From contig NZ_CP095075.1 of NCBI RefSeq assembly GCF_022921115.1, positions 2,988,001 to 3,052,000 on the forward strand: DNA of 64,000 nucleotides, in the 5' to 3' direction. Below, one piece after another: positions 35,800-47,596 of this stretch. A model generated the notes under the pieces. It worked only from the letters and a program-made list of their open reading frames with translations. It did not search any database and was not told where the DNA came from. Position 1 is the stretch's first letter; the number at the start of each line of letters is the position of its first letter. This DNA is from Halobacillus amylolyticus (lineage in GTDB: Bacteria > Bacillota > Bacilli > Bacillales > Halobacillaceae). A program made the position numbers and the translations under genes.

Positions 35800-38178
35800 T
35801 TACATACTAATATTAAAAGTTAACGTCTTTATGCTACAGTTGAATGTCAACTCATTCTCATCCAACTGTCGGTCATCTACAATAACTGCTGTCTCTTTTG
35901 TTTGGTCGTGCAGCACGAAGGTAACCTTTTCCCATTTCGGTTCAAAACGGCTGTTTTGCTCATCTATTGTTATTTTAACGGTATTTTCGTCAAAATAACA
36001 GCTTATTCTCTTTTCCACTGTGATGCCATCCTGATAGGCGAACGTCTCACCGTCATCATCATAAAACGTATACGCCGATTGACCTTCCTCGACTGGATAA
36101 ACATGAATTGTCATTTTTTCATCAGCCACAGCTGTTGATTGCTTGACTTCACCTTCAGACAAGACAGCTCCTGCTTTTATAAAAATCGGCAGTGTGTCAA
36201 GATCGGCTTCAACAAGTACGTGGTTTCCACCCCTGTACTTATGGTCATTCCAATAGTCGTACCAGTCACCTTCCGGTAAATAAACGACGCGATGTCTTGT
36301 GTCTGGTTTTAGAATCGGTGCGATGATTACATTTTCCCCTATTAAAAACTGATCTGACAATTTGTACGTGTTACTGTCATAAGGGGATTCCATTAACAAT
36401 GGACGCATCACTGGCACACCTGTTTCACTTGCTTCTTTAAACAACGTGTATAAATGAGGAAGCCACTTGTAGCGCAGTTCAATATATTTTTTGATAATGG
36501 ATTCGTATTTTTCACCGAAAGACCATGGCTCTTGTCTTGCAAACTCTAATGCGCTATGATTTCTGAAATAAGGCGTGAATGTCCCGAACTGAGTCCAGCG
36601 TGCTAACAGCTCAGCGGATGTGCCGTGTGCAAATCCTCCAACATCCGGACCGGTGAAAGCAACGCCGGAAAGACCGAGATTCATACACATCGGCAGAGCC
36701 ATCGATAAATGCTCCCAGAAACTGCGGTTATCACCCGTCCAAACAGCACCATAACGCTGAACACCGGAGAATCCGGCTCGCGTTAGCAGAAATGGGCGTT
36801 TACCGTCCAAAAGCGACTTCATTCCGTTGTATGTTGACTCTCCCATGTATAAACCATATACATTATGCATTTCACGATGCGTTTTCAAATCACCGTCGTT
36901 ATCATGCATGACCTTAACATCCATCGTTTTTGTTTCATTGAACACCGCGGGCTCATTCATGTCGTTCCAAATACCTTCAATGCCGAGGTCTGTGTAAAAC
37001 TTGTGTTTTCGGCCCCACCATTTACGCACTTTGCTGTTCGTAAAGTCCGGGAATGCACTGTTTCCCGGCCAGACGTCACCAAAGAAGATATTTCCCTCAA
37101 GGTATTTGCAAAAAAGATCACCGAGAATACCATCTGAATAAATAGCATATTCCGGGTCTTCTTTTACGCCCGGATCAACGATTGGAACGGTTCGAATCCC
37201 TTTGACTTTCAAGTCCTGAATCATCTTTCCCGGTGTCGGGAAACGTCCGTGATCAAATGTAAAGACACGATAGCCGTCCATATAATGGATATCCAAATAA
37301 ATCGCATCAAGTGGGATCCCTTTTTCAAGAAACGTATTGGCAAGCTCCCTTACTTCTTTTTCGGTTTCATAGCTATATCGTGATTGATGATAACCGAGTG
37401 ACCATTTTGGAGGGAGCGGCATTCTTCCGGTCAAATCAGTATATTGTTCAACTACGTCCTTCGGTGTTGGGCCCGCAAGGATATAGTAGTCGATCTGTCC
37501 GCCGTCAGCAGAGAATGAGTAAGTATTCTTTCCCGTTTTCATGTCGAAAACGGTTTTAAACGTGTTATCAAAATAAATACCGTGGGCTTTGCCGTCCCTT
37601 AGTGTCATAAAGTAAGGGATCGATTCATAGAGCGCATTCGTTTCGGGATTATGCGGAGCATAAACATCGGAATTCCACATTGTATACTTTTCACCGCGCT
37701 TATCAAGAAAACCGGCTTTTTCACCAAAGCCGTAAAAGTGATCGTTTTCGCTCATTTTTTTGAAACAAATCACTTCTTTGTTTTCTTTGTAGACCATCCC
37801 CATCTCCGTTTCGAGAACGAGAGGACGGGCATTTGCATCGTAAGCCGAAATTCGAAAAGGCTTTCTTTTTACAACAAGTTTGATGTGGCTGCTGTCAATG
37901 GTGATAGAATCTGTTTCTTCATTTACAACAATCTTCACATCTTCAGGTTCTTTCACAAGAGCAAAACTGCTTTTCATCGACGGTTCTTCAAAAGGATTCA
38001 TCACCACACGGACACTATCCGAACGATAAAACCTTATTTTTACATAACCTTGTTCACCAGTAAACTGAACGTCTTTGCCGCTTTTCTTTACATGCTTAAG
38101 GTTTCCGATATCGTGATAAGTTGTGTCTTTTAGTTGATTTTTTTTACCTGGATGAATAGCAAAGCTTGTATCCTGCAT
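35800..38178 (-). CDS. Alpha-glucosidase, glycoside hydrolase family 31
   Basis: A 792-residue intracellular enzyme with no signal peptide. The GH31 signatures are IWNDMNEP (nucleophile Asp near residue 405), LDAIYLDIHYMDGYRVF, RAGFSGVQRYGAVWTGDN and the acid/base region GPDVGGF. A C-terminal beta domain follows (WYDYWNDHKYRGG). It releases glucose from maltose and short dextrins taken up by the neighbouring transporter. AGGAGG precedes ATG. It starts 65 bases after malG. Confidence 0.92.
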   Translation of the reverse strand: MQDTSFAIHPGKKNQLKDTTYHDIGNLKHVKKSGKDVQFTGEQGYVKIRFYRSDSVRVVMNPFEEPSMKSSFALVKEPEDVKIVVNEETDSITIDSSHIKLVVKRKPFRISAYDANARPLVLETEMGMVYKENKEVICFKKMSENDHFYGFGEKAGFLDKRGEKYTMWNSDVYAPHNPETNALYESIPYFMTLRDGKAHGIYFDNTFKTVFDMKTGKNTYSFSADGGQIDYYILAGPTPKDVVEQYTDLTGRMPLPPKWSLGYHQSRYSYETEKEVRELANTFLEKGIPLDAIYLDIHYMDGYRVFTFDHGRFPTPGKMIQDLKVKGIRTVPIVDPGVKEDPEYAIYSDGILGDLFCKYLEGNIFFGDVWPGNSAFPDFTNSKVRKWWGRKHKFYTDLGIEGIWNDMNEPAVFNETKTMDVKVMHDNDGDLKTHREMHNVYGLYMGESTYNGMKSLLDGKRPFLLTRAGFSGVQRYGAVWTGDNRSFWEHLSMALPMCMNLGLSGVAFTGPDVGGFAHGTSAELLARWTQFGTFTPYFRNHSALEFARQEPWSFGEKYESIIKKYIELRYKWLPHLYTLFKEASETGVPVMRPLLMESPYDSNTYKLSDQFLIGENVIIAPILKPDTRHRVVYLPEGDWYDYWNDHKYRGGNHVLVEADLDTLPIFIKAGAVLSEGEVKQSTAVADEKMTIHVYPVEEGQSAYTFYDDDGETFAYQDGITVEKRISCYFDENTVKITIDEQNSRFEPKWEKVTFVLHDQTKETAVIVDDRQLDENELTFNCSIKTLTFNISM

Positions 38179-38243
38179 TGGTGTCCTCCTATCCTGGCTC
38201 TTATCATATTCATTCTATTTTACGAGTATGTTTCCTGTCTGTA

Positions 38244-39086
38244 TTAACCTTTCGTTCCGCCGGCTGTTAATCCTGAAATCAAGTAGCGTTGCAGTGACAG
38301 GAACAATAGTGAAATCGGAATGGCGATTAACACAGAACCTGCCGCAAATTTCGTAAATTCAGCTCCGAAGTCATTGGCTACTAATTCATAAAGACCAACT
38401 GCTAGTGTAAACTTTTCATCAGATGACAAAATAATCCCAGCAAGAATGAAGTCAGTAAACGGTGTGATGAAGCTAAACAGTGCAACGACAGCAAGAATCG
38501 GCTTCGCAAGCGGTAGAACAATTTGCCAAAAGATTCTTAAATGCCCGGCTCCGTCCATTCTTGCTGACTCGTCTAACTCTTTTGGAATTGTGTCAAAGTA
38601 ACCTTTAGCAAGCCATGTGTTCATCGGTAACAGACCACCGACATAAATTAATATCAGTGCTAAGTGGGTATCAAGCAACCCGGTGACTAACGCCAATACA
38701 TAGATAGCGATTAACGCAGCAAAGTTAGGGATCATTTGTAAAATCAAAAATGTCATTAACCCATACTTGCGGCCCAAAAAGCGATACCTTGAAAAGGAAT
38801 AAGCCATTAAGGAAATCATCGTTACTGCCACAACCATCGTAATGCTGCATATTTTCACCGTGTTCCAGTACCAAAGCAAGTAATTACTTTCTTCAAGATT
38901 AAACAGTTCCTTATAATGCACAAGCGTTGCATCCTCTGGTATCATCGATGCACCTGATAAACTATTCCCGGGGTTCAGCGAGGAGCCAATAATCCAGATG
39001 ACCGGATATAAAATAATCGCAATGACCGTGAAAATAATAACGTAAGACAACGTAAGTCGAATGATATTTTGAGTTTTTATATTCAT
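38244..39086 (-). CDS. malG: Maltodextrin ABC transporter permease MalG-like
   Basis: A 280-residue inner-membrane permease with six helices and the EAA loop for ATPase contact (DESARMDGAGHLRIFWQIVL). The C-terminus LTAGGTKG is typical of MalG/MdxG. It starts one base after malF ends. No ATPase gene is in the operon, so a shared MsmX-type ATPase probably powers it, as in B. subtilis. Confidence 0.92.
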   Translation of the reverse strand: MNIKTQNIIRLTLSYVIIFTVIAIILYPVIWIIGSSLNPGNSLSGASMIPEDATLVHYKELFNLEESNYLLWYWNTVKICSITMVVAVTMISLMAYSFSRYRFLGRKYGLMTFLILQMIPNFAALIAIYVLALVTGLLDTHLALILIYVGGLLPMNTWLAKGYFDTIPKELDESARMDGAGHLRIFWQIVLPLAKPILAVVALFSFITPFTDFILAGIILSSDEKFTLAVGLYELVANDFGAEFTKFAAGSVLIAIPISLLFLSLQRYLISGLTAGGTKG

Positions 39087-39087
39087 A

Positions 39088-40376
39088 TTACATCATATCC
39101 TCTTCTTGGAATGACTTCGTTCTCTTAAACTGCCATAAAGCAACCGATATGACAATTAGTGAAAGAATCATCGTAATCGCAGCTGCTTTCGCATATTGTG
39201 CAGATTCCAATGTCAAGGAATAAATCCAAGAAATTAAAATGTCTGTTGAGCCGGCAGTCGACCCAGGAACAGCAGGTCCCCCGCCGTTAAATAGGAATAT
39301 TACGTTAAAATTATTAAAGTTAAACGTATACTGCGTAATGATAATAGGCGCGGTGGCAAACAGTATCATCGGCAATGTAATATTGCGAAATTTGTGCCAC
39401 ATTGAGGCACCATCCATGGTTGCCGCTTCATACAATTCATCGGGAATCGACTGCAGTACACCTGTTGTCATGGCAAAAATGAACGGAAAGCCCAGCCACG
39501 TTTGGATCATAATCAATGCAACCTTTGTCCAAAATGGGTCCAGCAGCCACTCGATTGGCCCAATCCCTAAAGGCTCCAAAAGTTGGTTGTTGATCGCTCC
39601 GAACGTACCGTTGAACATTCCGGCAAAAACGAGAATTGATACAAAGGCTGGAATCGCCCAAGGCAAGATGAATAGCGTACGAATGGACCTCTTAAACTTC
39701 AAATCTTTCTGATTCATTAGTACGGCTAAAAAGATGCCGACCACAACTTGGAGCGTTGTGGCACATAATGTCCAGATAATCGTCCAAGAAAATACATCGA
39801 TAAACGTCTCGCGCCAAAGGTCAAGTTTGAATATATCAATAAAGTTTTGAAAGCCCACCCAATTGACTAAATTGGCAGGGGAGAATGATACAAGTCATAA
39901 TTCGTAAATGAGAGCAATATGACGAAAAGGATCGGAAAGATAACAACAAAAACCAATAAGAAAAAACCTGGTGACAACATCAAATATGGAAAACCCGTAT
40001 CCACAACATTTCGGTATTGTTCTGAAAGTGACCCTAGTCTGATTCCCATGTCCCTTCTCTTACCGCTTTTATAAGCATCTATTAAATTGTAGGCATAGAT
40101 ACCAAGCCCGAACATGAGCACAATGAGCGCAATGATCCCTTTGACTAAAAGGAAAATTGAGTGATCTCGCGGGGTCTCTGTACCTAACGTGACTAATCCC
40201 CACAGCCCTATATCGAAAAGATCTCGGAATACAACGATAAAGGAAATGGCGATAATGAGGAGAACCGAACCTTTAACAAATTGACGATTATACATCTGAC
40301 CCAAGCCTGGAATGACAGATAAAGCTAAAGCTGTCTTTCGTCGTTTCGTGCTGTTCGTATTTTCATCCATAAACAC
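39088..40376 (-). CDS. malF: Maltodextrin ABC transporter permease MalF-like, frameshifted
   Basis: The N-terminal part (to 39867) holds the first helices (SVIPGLGQMYNRQFVKGSVL) and ends FTNYDLYHSP. The rest (39088 up) carries the permease core and EAA loop (DELYEAATMDGASMWHKFRN). The frames meet at GGGG 39878-39881; one more base gives YHSPPANLVNWVGFQNF and about 429 residues. GTG at 40376 is chosen because AAAGGAG lies 7 bases upstream. Without it the whole import system fails, so a read error is plausible. Confidence 0.87.
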
Positions 40377-40418
40377 CAACGATCTCCTTTCCACCTAACT
40401 TCACTCGATAAAGTGAGA

Positions 40419-40447
40419 AGCAGCACCTCACCTTTGAGGTACCGCTT
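40419..40447 (-). promoter_or_regulatory. Intercistronic hairpin between malE and malF
   Basis: GCGGTACCTCA pairs with TGAGGTGCTGC on the minus strand, with no long T-run. It may protect the malE message or partly stop reading into malF, giving more binding protein than permease. Confidence 0.5.
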
Positions 40448-40464
40448 TTTATTTTTTAATATGT

Positions 40465-41745
40465 TTATTTCATTGCATCAATTTTTGCTTGAATGTTTTC
40501 TGCAGCTTCATTAAGTGCTTTCTCTGGTTCCTGCTTCCCTGTTGCAATTAACTGAAGTGCTGTTGCCATTGGCTCCCAAACTTGACCCATTGCAGGAATG
40601 CTTGGCGTTGGAACACCACGTTTTGCTTGGACAAAGATTGCTTTTGAAGCTTCATTTTCTTGAATAAGCGGATCTTCTACTAGAGATTTAATCGGTGGAA
40701 TCTCTCCGGTCTTCTCGTACCGAATCTTTGAATTTTCCTTATTGGTTATCCATTTGACAAGTTTCTTTGACCATTCCTTATGCTCTGAGTAGGCACTGAC
40801 ATGCCAACCCTTAACACCGATAAACGTTTCAGGATATTCGCCGTTAGGCAGCTTTGGAAGCGGAGATACACCGTATTCGATTCCGGCATCCTCAATCGCT
40901 TGGAAAGCCCAGGGCCCATCCATTTTTGAAGCTACTTTCCCGTTGCTGAATAATCCATTCATCGTTGAGCCGCCGCTTTTTCCGATAATACCTTTTGGAA
41001 ATAAACCCGATTCATACCATTTTTGAATATAATTGGCACCTTCTATTGCACCTTCGCTGTTGATACCAAGATCATTCGGATCCAATTGACCACCATCATT
41101 TTTGAACACATATCCGCCGTATCCACCCGTAACGGCATGGGAGAAATAGAAATTATCCCAGAGTGCCAAAAATCCGTATTTCCCCTCTTTCGTAAAATCC
41201 TTGGAGAATGCCCATAGTTCTTCGAATGTCTCCGGGGCTTTGTCCATGTATTTCTTGTTATAAATAAATATTGGTGTTTCAACTGCTTTAGGCAAACCGT
41301 ACAGTTGACCCTTATATGTTAATGCCTGAATGGAAGACTCTGTGAATTTTTCAACGACTGACTGATCTACTTCCATCGGTTCAAGAAGGCCTTGAACAGC
41401 TAAAGCACCAATTTGGTCGTGCGGAAGTGTGAGTACGTCAGGACCTTTTCCAGCTGGTCCGTCCAAACGAAGTTGTTTCTTGATATCGATCATTGGAAAT
41501 TCTTTGTACTCAACTTCAATCCCGTATTCCTCTTCAAAACTCGCAATTGCTGGTTCTAAAGCAACACCACGGTCTTTGTCTTCCCAAACAACAAGTTTCT
41601 CTGGTTTCGTTGTGGTTTCTCCTGATTTTTTATCCCCCTCTTTATCACCTTCATCAGTATTCCCTGATCCTGTTTCGGCCGGTCCACATGCGGCAAGAAC
41701 ACCAAGCAAAAGAACAAACGTCAATAATAATGCCAACTTCTTCAC
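40465..41745 (-). CDS. malE: Maltodextrin-binding lipoprotein MalE-like
   Basis: GTG at 41745 has GGAGGGG 7 bases upstream; the frame runs back to 41784. A lipoprotein signal (LALLLTFVLLLGVLAACG) and a Ser/Thr/Gly-rich spacer precede a 380-residue binding fold: KLVVWEDKDRGVALEPAIAS, GKGPDVLTLPHDQIG and GYGGYVFKNDGG. These match MalE/MdxE proteins. It captures maltodextrins outside the membrane for MalFG. First gene of the minus-strand operon. Confidence 0.92.
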   Translation of the reverse strand: MKKLALLLTFVLLLGVLAACGPAETGSGNTDEGDKEGDKKSGETTTKPEKLVVWEDKDRGVALEPAIASFEEEYGIEVEYKEFPMIDIKKQLRLDGPAGKGPDVLTLPHDQIGALAVQGLLEPMEVDQSVVEKFTESSIQALTYKGQLYGLPKAVETPIFIYNKKYMDKAPETFEELWAFSKDFTKEGKYGFLALWDNFYFSHAVTGGYGGYVFKNDGGQLDPNDLGINSEGAIEGANYIQKWYESGLFPKGIIGKSGGSTMNGLFSNGKVASKMDGPWAFQAIEDAGIEYGVSPLPKLPNGEYPETFIGVKGWHVSAYSEHKEWSKKLVKWITNKENSKIRYEKTGEIPPIKSLVEDPLIQENEASKAIFVQAKRGVPTPSIPAMGQVWEPMATALQLIATGKQEPEKALNEAAENIQAKIDAMK

Positions 41746-41824
41746 TTCTAACCCCTCCAATAAGATGATTAGTTTATCCAACACAAACTTTGCGCCAATC
41801 CGGTTAAAATAAACTCTGCAATTG

Positions 41825-41838
41825 GGAAACCGTTTGCA
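41825..41838. promoter_or_regulatory. LacI/CcpA-type operator in the malE-neopullulanase interval
   Basis: GGAAACCGTTTGCA has the AAAC-CG-TTTG core of LacI-family sites. It lies about 80 bases before the malE start and 200 before the divergent gene. Confidence 0.55.
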
Positions 41839-41879
41839 CTGTGTTTTCGTTTTTATTATAAACGAACTATATTTTCAGC

Positions 41880-41891
41880 GCAAGCGTTTTC
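41880..41891. promoter_or_regulatory. Second LacI/CcpA-type operator (cre-like)
   Basis: GCAAGCGTTTTC, close to the cre consensus core AAGCGTTTTCA. With the site at 41825 it could control both divergent units. Confidence 0.55.
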
Positions 41892-41895
41892 ATAA

Positions 41896-43803
<1,908 letters not shown>

Positions 43804-43843
43804 CAGCTACCTTATTCACTGCTTTTTTAACGAGGATGAGATC

Positions 43844-45220
43844 ATGACAAAACAAGGAAAACTGACTAAAAATGAGCTTAGCCTCTTTGCATTAACATGG
43901 CCAATTTTCGTTGAAGTGCTCCTCCACATGCTGATGGGGAATGCGGACACGTTAATGCTCAGCCAGTATTCGGATGCTGCCGTTGCTGCTGTTGGTGTCG
44001 CAAACCAGGTTCTCGTCGTCATCATTGTGATGTTTGGATTTGTGGCGACGGGTACAGGTATTATTGTCGCGCAATACCTCGGGGCCAATAGCAGTAAAAG
44101 TGCTTCAGAAGTTGTCGTGACCGCCCTTTCCGTCAACTTTTTGTTCGGGCTCGCCTTAAGTTTGGTCTTATTTCTGTTCGGAAAACCGATTTTGCTGGTG
44201 ATGAATCTGCCGGAAGAATTGATAGAGCAAGCTTTAAATTACCTTAAAATTGTCGGCGGCTTTTCTTTTGTTCAAGCTCTTATTATGACTGTGGCCGCTT
44301 CCCTTCGTAGTTACAGTTTTACCAAAGATGCAATGTACGTGACAATGGGGATGAACGCGCTGAATGTTATCGGAAACTACTTATTTATTTTCGGGCCGTT
44401 CGGTTTCCCAGTTCTCGGTGTCACCGGCGTGGCGATTGCAACTTCGGTCAGCAGAAGTATTGGTCTTGTTGTTTTACTCGTGCTGATTGTCAGACGAATC
44501 GATGAAAAGCTGCCGCTTTCGATGCTGTTTACTTTTCCAAGGCACCATATCCGAAGCTTGTTAAAAATCGGCATCCCTTCTGCGGGAGAACATCTTGCTT
44601 ACAATATGTCGCAAATGATGATTATGTACTTTATCGCTATGATGGGAACCGAGGCGATTACGACTAAAGTGTATACGCAAAATTTAATGATATTCATCTT
44701 TTTGTTTTCCATTGCCTCTGGCCAAGGAACGCAAATTCTTATTGGACGGTACATTGGTGCCAAACGTGTCGATGATGCTTACACCCGTTGCTTGACCAGC
44801 TTGAAAATGGCGATGGTCATTTCCGTCTCGGCTGCGATTGCATTTTCGATTCTTTCAGATAGGTTGTTCAGCATCTTCACAACCGACCCGGATATTATCA
44901 CACTCGGTGGTACGTTGCTTGCGATGACGATTATCCTTGAACCAGGTCGTGCATTCAATCTTGTCGTCATTAACTCGCTGCGTGCCACAGGTGATGTCAA
45001 GTTTCCTGTATACATGGGCATCATATCAATGTGGGGCATCAGTGTCCCGCTTGCTTACGTTGCCGGCATCGTATTTGATTGGGGTCTCGTCGGTGTTTGG
45101 CTGGCTTTTATTGTTGATGAGTGGCTCCGGAGTGTGATTATGCTGATCCGTTGGCGTTCACGTGTTTGGGAGCGAATGGCGTTTGTTCATGATGAAAAAG
45201 AATTAGCCGAAGTACGTTAA
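43844..45220 (+). CDS. MATE-family multidrug/sodium efflux protein
   Basis: A 458-residue protein with 12 hydrophobic segments. Two homologous halves each carry MATE features (LTWPIFVEVLLHMLMGNADT, then GIPSAGEHLAYNMSQMMIMY). It exports cationic compounds using a sodium or proton gradient. It starts 40 bases after the neopullulanase with a short GAGGATGAG ribosome site, so it may be read through from that gene. A role in sugar use is not implied. Confidence 0.9.
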   Translation: MTKQGKLTKNELSLFALTWPIFVEVLLHMLMGNADTLMLSQYSDAAVAAVGVANQVLVVIIVMFGFVATGTGIIVAQYLGANSSKSASEVVVTALSVNFLFGLALSLVLFLFGKPILLVMNLPEELIEQALNYLKIVGGFSFVQALIMTVAASLRSYSFTKDAMYVTMGMNALNVIGNYLFIFGPFGFPVLGVTGVAIATSVSRSIGLVVLLVLIVRRIDEKLPLSMLFTFPRHHIRSLLKIGIPSAGEHLAYNMSQMMIMYFIAMMGTEAITTKVYTQNLMIFIFLFSIASGQGTQILIGRYIGAKRVDDAYTRCLTSLKMAMVISVSAAIAFSILSDRLFSIFTTDPDIITLGGTLLAMTIILEPGRAFNLVVINSLRATGDVKFPVYMGIISMWGISVPLAYVAGIVFDWGLVGVWLAFIVDEWLRSVIMLIRWRSRVWERMAFVHDEKELAEVR

Positions 45221-45252
45221 AAGTGAGTCTATAACTAAACAATCTTTTCGTT

Positions 45253-45292
45253 TAAAAAAGCTGATATGGGTCAAGACCCATATCAGCTTTTC
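45253..45292. terminator. Intrinsic terminator after the MATE gene
   Basis: AAAAGCTGATATGGGTC pairs with GACCCATATCAGCTTTT. The arms are 17 bases. Confidence 0.92.
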
Positions 45293-45543
45293 CCATTCAG
45301 GGGGCTAGCCATCATTTTAACGTTCCACCCACGCTAAGACAGTATTTTCCATAAAAAACACGGGTTTAACAACTTTAAGCAATAATCTCATATTTCTACG
45401 CAAAAATTTTAAACGCATTAATGATTTGAAAAAGTCCCGAAGTTCATAATTAGGTGATTTTGAAGCCGAATTTTTATCGTAGAATACGACATCTACGATA
45501 ATTTAAATGTATTTTTGTAAGAAAATGGTCTAGCGCGGGTTGC
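45293..45543. other. AT-rich gap with one small inverted repeat
   Basis: No gene seen. ATCGTAGA and TCTACGAT (45477-45503) form an inverted pair around 8-10 bases, upstream of the chimeric pseudogene; it could be an operator. Confidence 0.35.
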
Positions 45544-46136
45544 GTGTCAAAAAGTTATAAAACAGAAATAATGAAAAGAATGAATCGCACTTTGAAAAGC
45601 TTTCCAGAACTATGGATGAATGAAACTTTGAACAAGACTCAAGTTATCCATTCTATTCGAAGTTTTGATCCAAAGCTATTAGATAAACTTTTAGCTGATG
45701 AACTAATCGGTCAAACATATACCCAAAATATAGGGGATGTCAAAGTCTTTAAAAGACAAGAACTAATCGATTTTTTTCGTGAAGGAAATGGCAGATGAAC
45801 TTGCTGAATTGGTGTTGAATGGCACCAAAACAGCGACAGCTTCCAATTATACGATGTATGAGGAAGAGGAGCCGTTACCGCACGTTGGTCTCGATAATAG
45901 ACAGTGCCTTTTGCGAAGTGACTGAAGAACTCGCTTATTTAGAACGTGAAGGAATTACTCTCGCCAAAAAGGAAGGGAAATATAGAGGTCGAGTAAAAAA
46001 GTATCATTCGAAACATGAAGGCATTAACTATGCTACGGAGCTTTACAAAGAGGGAAACATGACTGTGAAAAAAATTTGTAAGTTCACAAATGTATCAAGG
46101 TTAGCTTTGTACAGAAAACTGGCGGAGGAGAAGTAA
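45544..46136 (+). pseudogene. Chimeric remnant: Mod-like N-terminus, ASCH fragment, resolvase C-terminus
   Basis: The first 84 codons (GTG 45544) end VFKRQELIDFFREGNGR and resemble the N-terminal part of type III/adenine methyltransferases. A shifted frame from 45788 reads MADELAELVLNGTKTATASN, the start of an ASCH-domain protein. After a deletion, IIDSAFCEVTEELAYLEREG continues that fold out of phase. It then fuses at REGI to a serine-resolvase tail (LAKKEGKYRGRVKKYH, HTH ending SRLALYRKLAEEK). None of the three is complete. Assignment of the first part is the least certain. Confidence 0.6.
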
Positions 46137-46342
46137 AAAGATGCCACCCCTAACGTATCGCCCCTCAATCTACGAATCGTTTCCGAACCCCTTTAATAAG
46201 ACTCACTGAAACCAGTTCAGTTAAGTGCATCACTTAAACAGTAACGGTCAACCGGGTAAATAACCGGATTCTCTCATTACCTTGATAACTAAGGGTATAT
46301 ATGGTAAAACAAAAGTGTGTCGTATAAAAAGGAGAGATACTA

Positions 46343-46615
46343 ATGAACAAAACAGATTTAGTTAATAAAGTTGCTAAGGATTCTGAGCTATCGAAGGAGA
46401 ATGCAGGAAAAGCTGTTGATGCCACTTTGGAATCCATTACAGAAGCACTTGCAAGCGAATATAGTGTTCAATTAATTGGATTTGGTAACTTTGAATCAAG
46501 AGAGAGGGCAGCACGTAAAGGCCGTAATCCACAAACAGGTGAGGAAATAGACATACCAGCAAGTAAAGTACCTGCATTCAAGCCGGGGAAAAGCCTTAAA
46601 GAAGCAGTAAAATAA
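46343..46615 (+). CDS. hup: DNA-binding protein HU
   Basis: The 90 residues match the HU/HBsu type: [20 protein letters not shown], the beta-arm region [20 protein letters not shown] and [12 protein letters not shown]. The homodimer bends and compacts DNA. AAGGAGAG lies upstream of ATG. It sits next to mobile-element debris rather than in the usual chromosomal place, so it could be an extra copy. Confidence 0.93.
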   Translation: MNKTDLVNKVAKDSELSKENAGKAVDATLESITEALASEYSVQLIGFGNFESRERAARKGRNPQTGEEIDIPASKVPAFKPGKSLKEAVK

Positions 46616-46624
46616 GATACCTTT

Positions 46625-46655
46625 AAGTCAACATTACATGTTGACTTTTTTATTT
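46625..46655 (+). terminator. Intrinsic terminator of the HU gene
   Basis: AAGTCAACAT pairs with ATGTTGACTT, then TTTTATTTT. Confidence 0.88.
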
Positions 46656-46880
46656 TGTCTTGGGGAATAATATTTATCTCGTATTTAACAACAAAGGCGT
46701 TATGCTTTGAGATAAATAAATCCATCCAAAGGTGAATTTCCTCCTGATGTCGGAAATCGTGTCGTTTACTTTCGTTTGACTCCAATGATTCACTCAAAAC
46801 TTTATATGCCTTGTTTCGGGCATCGATCCCTCACAAACCGACTATTTCAAAAGTGCGCTGAAATAGTTCGCTCAAAATCG

Positions 46881-46928
46881 TAATGCTGCGGCCAATGAAA
46901 ACCAATTGGCTGCAGCATTATTTTTTTC
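46881..46928 (+). terminator. Strong orphan terminator
   Basis: TAATGCTGC-GCCAAT pairs with ATTGGC-GCAGCATTA, then TTTTTTT. No gene is seen between it and the HU terminator, so it may end a small RNA or a lost gene. Confidence 0.8.
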
Positions 46929-47331
46929 GCTTTCACTCTTGTTCTGCGGGCATCCAACCCTTGAAAAAGATAAAAGCTGTCTCTTTACCGTTTTTGTGTG
47001 CTGTATTTTTTTACCTTTCTTCTTTGTGTCTCCTCATTATACATTCTTTGTTCGTAACTCCATCAAGGGCAGGCGAAAAGCAAAGGAAATCGGCAAAACC
47101 AAGTAGGCTAACTGGCACTAGCAAAGCAAAGTACGTTTTGGCAATGGCCAGTAAGTCATTGGGTTTCACTCGTTTTCCAACGGACACACCATGAGAGAGC
47201 TAATATGTTGATTTGTGCCTACGTGTCCTATGCTTTTCTGGCAAGTCGGCTACAATTCAAGCCGACCCTTGATTCCGTTCTCACAAAAATGTGGTGGGGA
47301 GCCATCAAAAAAAGAAAGAGAGGTGAATCAA

Positions 47332-47520
47332 ATGATCATCGAATTAGTAATCACAGTTATTCTCATAGCTGCAGGGTGTTTAGTTTTCTTGCAGCTGTAT
47401 GATTTCTTTGAAAATGAAACAGTCCGCACGCTATTGGTCGTAGCATACGGACTGTTCACTGTGTTCATGTTGTTTCATTGGTTTGCTGATTACATCTTGT
47501 ATCAATTAAACAATCTGTAA
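47332..47520 (+). CDS. Small membrane protein, 62 residues
   Basis: ATG at 47332 after AGAGAGGTG. Two hydrophobic segments: MIIELVITVILIAAGCLVFL, and the region around LLVVAYGLFTVFMLFHWFAD. The two lie either side of FFENETVRT. A terminator follows. No family recognised. Its neighbours (short RadC, unknown protein) suggest plasmid or integrative-element origin. Confidence 0.6.
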   Translation: MIIELVITVILIAAGCLVFLQLYDFFENETVRTLLVVAYGLFTVFMLFHWFADYILYQLNNL

Positions 47521-47524
47521 TCGA

Positions 47525-47556
47525 CGAGGGGAAGGTGCCACTTCCCCTTTTTTCTT
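47525..47556 (+). terminator. Intrinsic terminator
   Basis: GGGGAAG-GTGCCA-CTTCCCC followed by TTTTTTCTT. Confidence 0.88.
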
Positions 47557-47596
47557 ATGTGCTTACTATATCACAAATTTTAGGAGCGTGTTACAA

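Larger units (their letters stand above)
46616..47331. other. 716-base gap with two terminators and no clear gene
   Basis: Holds the HU terminator (46625-46655) and a strong hairpin at 46881-46928. The open frames between 46883 and 47300 lack ribosome sites and recognisable domains. Around 47140-47200 the plus strand is GC-richer and may be plasmid- or element-derived. Confidence 0.4.

Noticed and set aside
46883..47300. Overlapping open frames between the HU and RadC genes
   Set aside because: No ribosome sites, no recognisable domain, and they start inside a terminator hairpin.
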